DNA from: Mariprofundaceae bacterium
GTDB taxonomy: Bacteria; Pseudomonadota; Zetaproteobacteria; Mariprofundales; J009
Direction of reading: 5' to 3'
Assembly (NCBI GenBank): GCA_015489095.1
Contig: WFMN01000092.1
Span: forward strand, 1-5,631
Length of the DNA: 5,631 nt
This document shows positions 1-3,369 of the stretch, one piece after another. The notes under the pieces were generated by a model, which worked only from the letters and a program-made list of their open reading frames with translations, was not told the origin of the DNA and did no database searches. Position numbers and translations under genes: made by a program. Positions within the stretch are counted from its first letter, which is position 1; each line of letters begins with the position of its first letter.

Positions 1-182
1 GGGGTGGTCTCACCACGGGTGCGGGCGAGGTAGCCATCGAGCCAGTCGGTGATCGCCGCTAGGATAAACACGATGGCGCAGGCGATACCGTTCCACTGCC
101 ACGGCAGGTAAAACAGCACCACAATGACCGGAATCAGCACCACGCGGGCAACGGTCAGCTGGTTGGAGATGGTCCACAACAT
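1..182 (-). CDS. pgsA: CDP-diacylglycerol--glycerol-3-phosphate 3-phosphatidyltransferase, N-terminal part (runs off the left edge)
   Basis: PgsA is an inner-membrane enzyme that joins CDP-diacylglycerol to glycerol-3-phosphate to make phosphatidylglycerol phosphate, the first committed step towards phosphatidylglycerol and cardiolipin. Sixty full codons are visible. They begin MLWTISNQLTVARVVLIP, the usual family opening, continue with a hydrophobic segment (about 14-27) and a second one (33-44), and end with TDWLDGYLAR (45-54). D49-G50 and A53-R54 are the first half of the CDP-alcohol phosphotransferase signature DGxxAR-x8-GxxxDxxxD; the second half lies outside the window. The ATG at 182-180 is chosen because an in-frame TGA lies 19-21 nt upstream of it and the family N-terminus fits. 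There is no clear Shine-Dalgarno sequence. The gene follows hpnC on the same strand with a 42-nt gap, so cotranscription is likely. PgsA fits better than phosphatidylserine synthase from the N-terminal sequence. Confidence 0.9.
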   Translation of the reverse strand, partial: MLWTISNQLTVARVVLIPVIVVLFYLPWQWNGIACAIVFILAAITDWLDGYLARTRGETT

Positions 183-224
183 GGGGCGTTTATCGCATAT
201 TCAGCCGCGTTGGTAAAGCGTGCA

Positions 225-1109
225 TCAGCAGCCACCCCCCTTCGGCGCGCGAACGGCCAGCAACAGCACGGGGAAAACCAGCCGCAGCCAATCGCGTCGC
301 CGCAGGTGTGGACGCTGGTGGCGTGGATCGGGGGCGCGTTCGATCGCATCCAGAATCGCCCGCCCGCCGGCCAAGGTGGCGGCGATCTGCAACCGCAATC
401 GCCACGGAAGGTAGGCCAGCAACCGTTCCCCCTCGACAAACAGCCCCCGCGTATGGGCGATGGCGTCGGCCAACGCGCGGCGAAAGGCGGCATCGTCCGC
501 CCGATCCTCCAGCAGCTGCTGATGATCAAGCCCGTAAGGTTCCAGCCAGCACAAGGCGAGGTAGCAGCGATCATCCGCCAGATCCTGCCGGATATCCTGC
601 CAGAAGTTGGTCAACTGCAGACCGGTGCAGATCGCATCGGAGGCTCGCAACGCATCGGGGTGGTCGATCCCATGCAGCGCCAACACCAGCCGTCCGACGG
701 GATTGGCCGAATGGCGGCAGTAGTAGTGCAGATCGCCCACCGTGGCGTAGCGGTGGATGGAGAGATCCATGCGAAAGGCGGTGATCAGATCGTGCAGCGG
801 CGCAAGCGGCAGATGATGGCGGCGAATGGTGTCGCCCAGCGCCAGCATGATGGGGTGATCCACCTCCTGCCGCACGCAGCGCTCCAGCAGTGTCTCCCAT
901 GCGTCGAGCTCCTTCTCCCGCACCTGCGGCGGGCGACTATTGTTATCGGCAATATCATCGGCGTGGCGGGCGAAGGCGTAGATCGCCGCCACCGCCGGAC
1001 GCAGATCGGCGCGGATCAGCCGCGAAGCGGTGGGAAAGTTCTCGTAGTGGGCGTCGGCCAGTTCACGGCAGTGGCGATAGGCGGCGGCAAGCGCGGTCTC
1101 GGTGGTCAT
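225..1109 (-). CDS. hpnC: HpnC-type squalene synthase (trans-isoprenyl diphosphate synthase superfamily)
   Basis: The 294-residue product belongs to the squalene/phytoene synthase family. In the bacterial HpnCDE route, HpnD makes presqualene diphosphate, HpnC converts it to hydroxysqualene and HpnE reduces this to squalene for hopanoids. Visible motifs are AHYENFPTASRLI (20-32), which is typical of HpnC rather than HpnD or CrtB; the first Asp-rich motif FARHADDIAD (46-55, D51/D52/D55); RYA (119-121); YCRHSANPVGRLVL (129-142); and the second Asp-rich motif QLTNFWQDIRQD (164-175, D171/D175). Length is normal for the family. The C-terminus (about 279-294) is hydrophobic and then basic/Gly-rich. 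The ATG at 1109 is the only sensible start, but no Shine-Dalgarno sequence precedes it, so the mRNA may be leaderless or weakly translated. hpnD and hpnE are not visible here; the neighbour downstream is pgsA. A CrtB-like function is the main alternative. Confidence 0.85.
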   Translation of the reverse strand: MTTETALAAAYRHCRELADAHYENFPTASRLIRADLRPAVAAIYAFARHADDIADNNSRPPQVREKELDAWETLLERCVRQEVDHPIMLALGDTIRRHHLPLAPLHDLITAFRMDLSIHRYATVGDLHYYCRHSANPVGRLVLALHGIDHPDALRASDAICTGLQLTNFWQDIRQDLADDRCYLALCWLEPYGLDHQQLLEDRADDAAFRRALADAIAHTRGLFVEGERLLAYLPWRLRLQIAATLAGGRAILDAIERAPDPRHQRPHLRRRDWLRLVFPVLLLAVRAPKGGGC

Positions 1110-1157
1110 GGGGCGAATAGTTCACTGCTTAGGCCATAAAATCTATGCTGCTCCCGA

Positions 1158-1187
1158 TTGACGACTTCGCAACAGTGGCGGTAGGAT
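1158..1187 (+). promoter_or_regulatory. candidate sigma70-type promoter for the mini rod-like gene
   Basis: TTGACG (1158-1163) and TAGGAT (1182-1187) are separated by 18 nt and lie 35 nt upstream of the start codon at 1222. The -35 matches the consensus at 5 of 6 positions and the -10 at 4 of 6. This is the best promoter-like pair in the 112-nt divergent region 1110-1221, which must also drive hpnC on the other strand; no convincing pair was found in that direction. Prediction from sequence only. Confidence 0.4.
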
Positions 1188-1210
1188 GGGGCAATCAGCT
1201 CGGTGGGATC

Positions 1211-1215
1211 AGGAG
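1211..1215 (+). promoter_or_regulatory. Shine-Dalgarno site that fixes the start at 1222
   Basis: AGGAG lies 6 nt before the ATG at 1222. This selects 1222 over the in-frame ATG at 1186, which would add 12 residues, has no such site and overlaps the candidate -10 box. Confidence 0.8.
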
Positions 1216-1221
1216 TCAGCC

Positions 1222-1533
1222 ATGAAAGTGAATGCCAATCTCAAAGCGATGAGCAACATCACCATCTCGCAACAGGTGGCGGCCGACAATGTCGCCAATG
1301 TGTTGACCAGCGGATTCAAGGCGCGCCGGACGGTGCAAAACGGTGACAGCGTCACCATCAGTCAGGCAACCCGCGACGCCATCCAACGCAACGAAGCGGC
1401 AACCGCCGCCGGCACCAACCTCGAACAGGATCTCATCCAGATGCGCCAGAACCAAGCCGCGCTATCGGCCAACATCACCGCCATCAAAACGCAGAGCGAC
1501 ATCTACAAAGCGGTGGAGGGGCTAAAGAAGTAG
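1222..1533 (+). CDS. miniature flagellar basal-body rod-like protein (stand-alone N- and C-terminal rod/hook segments)
   Basis: The 103-residue product resembles the two termini of axial flagellar proteins (FlgB/FlgC/FlgF/FlgG/FlgE) with almost nothing between them. Residues 6-36 contain QQVAADNVANVLTSGFKARR (17-36), which matches the rod-family signature NN(I/V)AN-x-x-T-x-GFK, with D22 in place of the first Asn. Residues 65-102 (TNLEQDLIQMRQNQAALSAN, then IKTQSDIYKAVEGLKK) match the C-terminal coiled-coil segment seen in FlgC and FlgG. A short polar linker (about 37-64) replaces the D1 region. At 103 residues it is shorter than typical FlgB or FlgC, roughly 130-150. No secretion signal is visible, as expected for type III flagellar export substrates. 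It has a strong ribosome-binding site and its own candidate promoter, stands apart from any flagellar operon here, and converges with a possible fliX. Whether it enters the rod or has another role is unknown. The family assignment is solid; the function is not. Confidence 0.8.
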   Translation: MKVNANLKAMSNITISQQVAADNVANVLTSGFKARRTVQNGDSVTISQATRDAIQRNEAATAAGTNLEQDLIQMRQNQAALSANITAIKTQSDIYKAVEGLKK

Positions 1534-1571
1534 CCGAATGAATCCGCGGCCGTGGACGGGTTCGGGGGTTC

Positions 1572-1593
1572 GGGGAAAGGATTCCCCTCCTAC
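1572..1593 (-). repeat. REP-like element 1 (GTAG head, hairpin), leftward half of a doublet
   Basis: Read on the minus strand it begins GTAGGAG, followed by a perfect 6-bp stem GGGGAA/TTCCCC (1587-1582 with 1577-1572) closed by the loop TCCT (1581-1578). A GTAG/GGAG tetranucleotide followed by a small palindrome is the hallmark of REP sequences mobilised by REP-associated tyrosine transposases (RAYTs). No such gene is in this window. Its outer side runs into a tandem repeat of GGGTTCGG (1558-1573). Confidence 0.6.
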
Positions 1594-1598
1594 AGGCT

Positions 1599-1620
1599 GT
1601 AGGAGCGGTTTCCAACCGCG
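1599..1620 (+). repeat. REP-like element 2 (GTAG head, hairpin), rightward half of the doublet
   Basis: GTAGGAG (1599-1605) leads into the perfect stem GCGGTT/AACCGC (1605-1610 with 1614-1619) with the loop TCC. It is head-to-head with element 1: the two heads and the spacer form a 19-nt palindrome (1587-1605, centre 1596). A stem of this strength between convergent genes could act as a bidirectional transcription end or protect mRNA 3' ends, but neither side has a U-run, so no Rho-independent terminator is called. Confidence 0.65.
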
Positions 1621-1624
1621 AATC

Positions 1625-1648
1625 TCCATGGATGGACTTTTTGCGATG
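1625..1648 (-). repeat. 24-nt repeated element E, copy 1 (half-hairpin)
   Basis: The minus strand reads CATCGCAAAAAGTCC followed by ATCCATGGA. It matches 2101-2124 on the plus strand at 22 of 24 positions, the two differences being A to G at the hairpin apex. In this copy the distal stem arm is not conserved (GATT where copy 2 has CTTT), so the full hairpin cannot form. It abuts REP-like element 2 and lies downstream of the FliX-like stop codon at 1679. Confidence 0.6.
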
Positions 1649-1678
1649 CGCTCATGAATTGGGATAAGATGGGTACGG

Positions 1679-2083
1679 CTACGCCAGTTGGCGCAGGCGC
1701 TCCGACTCTACATTCAGGATAGTCTCGGACTCATCCAGCAACGGGTTTGCGCCGTGGTTGCGCCGCAGTTGACGCAGTTGCTGCCGCACCTCGCCCATTT
1801 TGCCGGTCAGAGCCGCCTTGTTGGCGAGCAGCCCTTCGCGCTCGATCTGGTGCAGGCCATCGTCGAGCACATCGATCCCCTGCCGCACCAGCATTAGCAT
1901 CACTTCGGAGCCCTCCTGATCGGCTTGCTGCCGCGGTTGCCGCCGTGCCTCATCTTTTGTCGTCACCGCGTCGGTGGTCTGCGCATCCATCACCGAGGAG
2001 AAGGCGCCCTTTTTCGCCGACGAAGTCCGCTTCTTGCTTCCTACACTGCTGCTCTGAATCGGGTTTCTCTGCACAATTTTCAT
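1679..2083 (-). CDS. small protein resembling FliX, the class II flagellar assembly regulator (tentative)
   Basis: The 134-residue product has a basic, Ser/Lys/Gln-rich and probably disordered N-terminus (about 1-58) beginning MKIVQRNPIQSSS. A helical C-terminal part follows (59-134): EVMLMLVRQGIDVLDDGLHQ (60-79), a Leu/Arg-rich amphipathic stretch (97-107), and NPLLDESETILNVESERLRQ (113-132). The helix-turn order, with a DVLD-like helix, then PLL-x-E-x-E-x-x-x-x-VE near the end, resembles FliX of Caulobacter and other alphaproteobacteria. There FliX works with FlbD to couple flagellar assembly to class III/IV transcription. The match is by pattern only and could be wrong; a generic coiled-coil protein is the alternative. 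The start at 2083 is chosen because AGGAG lies 7 nt upstream; a longer frame to 2101 would overlap this site. The gene is bracketed by inverted copies of element E and converges with the mini rod-like gene, which gives weak support for a flagellar role. Confidence 0.45.
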   Translation of the reverse strand: MKIVQRNPIQSSSVGSKKRTSSAKKGAFSSVMDAQTTDAVTTKDEARRQPRQQADQEGSEVMLMLVRQGIDVLDDGLHQIEREGLLANKAALTGKMGEVRQQLRQLRRNHGANPLLDESETILNVESERLRQLA

Positions 2084-2090
2084 TGGTCTT

Positions 2091-2095
2091 CTCCT
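2091..2095 (-). promoter_or_regulatory. Shine-Dalgarno site that fixes the start at 2083
   Basis: Minus-strand AGGAG lies 7 nt before the ATG at 2083. It is only 9 nt downstream of the base of the hairpin at 2105-2132, so folding of the leader could affect access to it. Confidence 0.75.
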
Positions 2096-2100
2096 GATCA

Positions 2101-2132
2101 CATCGCAAAAAGTCCGTCCGTGGACTTTTTGC
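2101..2132 (+). repeat. element E, copy 2: perfect 11-bp hairpin, possible bidirectional terminator or leader attenuator
   Basis: GCAAAAAGTCC (2105-2115) pairs perfectly with GGACTTTTTGC (2122-2132) around the loop GTCCGT. On either strand the inner stem AGTCC/GGACT is preceded by A5 and followed by T5, the layout of a bidirectional Rho-independent terminator with a short GC core. On the minus strand it sits between the bolA end and the FliX-like ribosome-binding site. It could stop read-through from the bolA operon or, if the promoter is further upstream, attenuate the FliX-like gene. Confidence 0.6.
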
Positions 2133-2137
2133 TTGAC

Positions 2138-2167
2138 GGAAGGCGAAAATTGCGATTTTCACCTTCC
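2138..2167. repeat. imperfect 11-bp hairpin in the bolA/FliX-like spacer
   Basis: GGAAGG (2138-2143) pairs with CCTTCC (2162-2167); after one C/A mismatch, GAAAA (2145-2149) pairs with TTTTC (2156-2160), closed by the loop TTGCGA. It starts 5 nt after the preceding hairpin. No function can be read from it. Confidence 0.55.
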
Positions 2168-2170
2168 TTA

Positions 2171-2205
2171 CAAATCAACAGCTTGCTACGCAAGCCATTG
2201 ATTTG
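2171..2205. repeat. two-part hairpin (8 bp + 6 bp) in the bolA/FliX-like spacer
   Basis: CAAATCAA (2171-2178) pairs with TTGATTTG (2198-2205). A symmetrical CA/CA internal loop follows, then GCTTGC (2181-2186) pairs with GCAAGC (2190-2195) around TAC. Fourteen perfect pairs in 35 nt is well beyond chance for a spacer. It begins 3 nt after the previous hairpin and touches the next one. Confidence 0.6.
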
Positions 2206-2225
2206 CGCGGCCATCCGTGGCCGCG
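2206..2225. repeat. perfect 8-bp GC-rich hairpin with TCCG loop
   Basis: CGCGGCCA (2206-2213) pairs with TGGCCGCG (2218-2225) around TCCG. Its tip, CCATCCGTGG (2211-2220), closely resembles the tips of both E copies (CCATCCATGG and CCGTCCGTGG), so it may belong to the same repeat family with a different stem. Confidence 0.6.
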
Positions 2226-2227
2226 AC

Positions 2228-2258
2228 GCCGACCTCTTGCGAAGTCGGCTTCTCCTAC
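2228..2258 (-). repeat. REP-like element 3 (GTAG head, hairpin)
   Basis: The minus strand reads GTAGGAG (2258-2252), then a 2-nt spacer, then GCCGAC (2249-2244), which pairs with GTCGGC (2233-2228) around a 10-nt loop. The head is identical to those of REP-like elements 1 and 2, but the loop lacks TCC. Its head points inward towards the FliX-like gene, opposite to element 2. The remaining spacer, 2259-2342, holds only short palindromes (ACGG/CCGT at 2267-2278; ACGGCGCCGT at 2334-2343), and no promoter with a good -10 box was found there. Confidence 0.5.
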
Positions 2259-2342
2259 GCGGTGAAACGGACTGCCGTCTGTTGCCACACGGTTTGTCAA
2301 ACAATCAAGCAACTTATCTGCCAGCAGCATGACACGGCGCCG

Positions 2343-2606
2343 TCAGCCACGATCGATATCGATCGAAAGCGCATGAATATCCTCGGAAAACATCCCATCA
2401 AGCGCATCATACACCAGCCGGTGACACGCGGCCAGACTCTTGCCCTCGAACCGCGGCGAGGCGATCGACAGGCAAAAATGTCCGCCGCCATGGCCGCGCT
2501 GCCCCGCGTGCCCGGCGTGGGCGGCCGAATCGTCGCGCAGCTCCAACCGCGTCGGCTGCAGCGCCTGCTCCAGTCGCGCGCGGATCTGTTGCGCCAACTC
2601 ACGCAT
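2343..2606 (-). CDS. bolA: BolA family protein
   Basis: The 87-residue product is a standard-length BolA protein. These partner with monothiol glutaredoxins in [2Fe-2S] handling, and some act as stress or morphology regulators. Seen in sequence: the helix-strand start (1-23), RDDSAAHAGHAG (24-35), the glycine/histidine loop ending GGGHF (40-44), SPRFEGKSLAACHRLVYDAL (50-69) and the C-terminal IHALSI (77-82). H62 and H78 correspond to the conserved helix and C-terminal histidines. The family's R-H-R motif reads C61-H62-R63, so the first Arg is replaced by Cys next to the conserved His. The start at 2606 overlaps the yhbY end by 8 nt and has only a very close AAGG, suggesting translational coupling. 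It is the last gene of the apparent lpoA-dciA-yhbY-bolA operon. A 16-bp perfect palindrome (2350-2365) lies in its 3' end. BolA, IbaG and YrbA-type roles cannot be separated here. Confidence 0.9.
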   Translation of the reverse strand: MRELAQQIRARLEQALQPTRLELRDDSAAHAGHAGQRGHGGGHFCLSIASPRFEGKSLAACHRLVYDALDGMFSEDIHALSIDIDRG

Positions 2607-2868
2607 CCTTCGGCCGGTAGAGAATCGCCACCTTGCCGATGCTGTGCACCAGCTCGGCGGAGAGCTTATCCGCCAACTGCTGCGCCAGCGCCAGCCGCTC
2701 CGCGCGATCCCCGTTGTGGATATGCACCTTGATCAGGCCGTGATGCGCCAGCGAAAGATCGGTCTCCTTGATCACCCCGTCGCTGATGCCCCCCTGCCCG
2801 ATCCGCACCACCGGCTTGAGATGGTGCGCTTCCGCCTTCAGCGCCTTGCGTTGTTTACTGTCCAGCAT
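2599..2868 (-). CDS. yhbY: CRM-domain RNA-binding protein, YhbY family (ribosome assembly)
   Basis: The 89-residue product is a single CRM domain. In Escherichia coli, YhbY binds pre-50S particles; related plant CRM proteins act in intron splicing. Visible family features are the start LDSKQRKALKAEAHHLKPVV (2-21), the RNA-contacting GxxG-type loop IGQGGIS (23-29), VIKETDLSLAHHGLIKVHI (32-50) and the closing IGKVAILYRP (77-86). Length is normal, and no extra domain is present. The ATG at 2868 has minus-strand AGGAG at 2877-2873, 4 nt before it. The gene overlaps the end of the dciA-like gene by 14 nt and overlaps bolA by 8 nt, so the three are probably one translation-coupled transcript. Confidence 0.92.
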   Translation of the reverse strand: MLDSKQRKALKAEAHHLKPVVRIGQGGISDGVIKETDLSLAHHGLIKVHIHNGDRAERLALAQQLADKLSAELVHSIGKVAILYRPKDA

Positions 2869-3343
2869 GATTCTCCTCTGCAAAACCGTTCTCAATCTGC
2901 CGCAGGCGGGCATGGATCATGCGGTGGCGCAATCCACGATCGCGCACCGCGCGCATCTCCGCCACCGCCGCCCGACACTCCCGCCAGCCGACCGCGCGGC
3001 GCGCCTTCTCTTGTATCGGCGGCACACACCCTGCCACATTAGGGTCGACCCGGCTACGGATCTTGGCGATGCGACGGATCCCGCACTGCTGCAAACAGGC
3101 CCTGCGCAGCGCATCGCGCATCAGCCGCAACTGCTGCGCCATGTAGGGGTGATCCACCGCCACCCACAGGCAGCAGGAACCATCCGCCAACAGCTCCAGT
3201 TCCAGCGGCCGCGTGCGCGCCGCCACCATCGGTCCCACCACCTCCCGCCAACGCTGTTTCAACCGCGCCTCGCCGCGCAACAGAGTGATGCGCTTGCTCC
3301 CCAAAAGCTCCGCGAACTGACTACCCATGGTGCGCAGCGCCAT
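2855..3343 (-). CDS. dciA: DciA-like protein (DUF721), putative replicative helicase loader
   Basis: The 162-residue product carries a DUF721 domain at about residues 10-99. DciA proteins load the replicative helicase DnaB in bacteria that lack DnaC. Diagnostic features are LKQRWREVVGPMVAARTRPL (28-47) with W32 and V36-G37, then the strand CLWVAVDHPYMAQQLRLM (58-75) with hydrophobic positions and Q70/L72 as expected, and GIRRIAKIRSRV (88-99). The last 60 residues are basic (many Arg), low in hydrophobics and not recognised; DciA proteins often have a disordered extension, which may contact DNA. The ATG at 3343 is chosen because GGAGG lies 12 nt upstream; other possible starts are the GTG at 3373, which overlaps the lpoA-like stop in GTGA, and the ATG at 3328. 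It follows the lpoA-like gene closely and overlaps yhbY by 14 nt. Confidence 0.75.
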   Translation of the reverse strand: MALRTMGSQFAELLGSKRITLLRGEARLKQRWREVVGPMVAARTRPLELELLADGSCCLWVAVDHPYMAQQLRLMRDALRRACLQQCGIRRIAKIRSRVDPNVAGCVPPIQEKARRAVGWRECRAAVAEMRAVRDRGLRHRMIHARLRQIENGFAEENHAGQ

Positions 3344-3369
3344 CGTGCGCCCCCGCCTCCGCCCGGCAC

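Noticed and set aside
210..1139. A long open frame on the plus strand opposite hpnC (309 codons).
   Set aside because: It is antisense to a clear HpnC gene along its whole length, is Gln/Arg/Gly-rich with no recognisable domain, and is the expected by-product of GC-rich codon use.
1137..1160. A sigma28-like flagellar promoter (TAAA at 1137-1140, CCCGATTG at 1153-1160) before the mini rod-like gene.
   Set aside because: The spacing is 12 nt where about 15 is expected and only 6 of 8 bases match the -10; a sigma70-like pair fits better. A sigma54 site was also sought and the GG/GC spacing did not fit.
1558..1580. A possible G-quadruplex in a G-rich stretch with a tandem GGGTTCGG repeat.
   Set aside because: Only three runs of three or more G are present and the fourth is GG; the stretch also overlaps a REP hairpin arm, which explains part of it.
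2295..2300. A minus-strand TTGACA as a -35 box for the FliX-like gene.
   Set aside because: No acceptable -10 hexamer lies 16-18 nt downstream; it is part of a short palindrome GTTTGTCAAAC instead.
2098..2304. A 68-codon minus-strand frame in the bolA/FliX-like spacer.
   Set aside because: It reads straight through five hairpins, is very Arg/Ser-rich and has no ribosome-binding site; the palindromic DNA explains the frame better than a gene.
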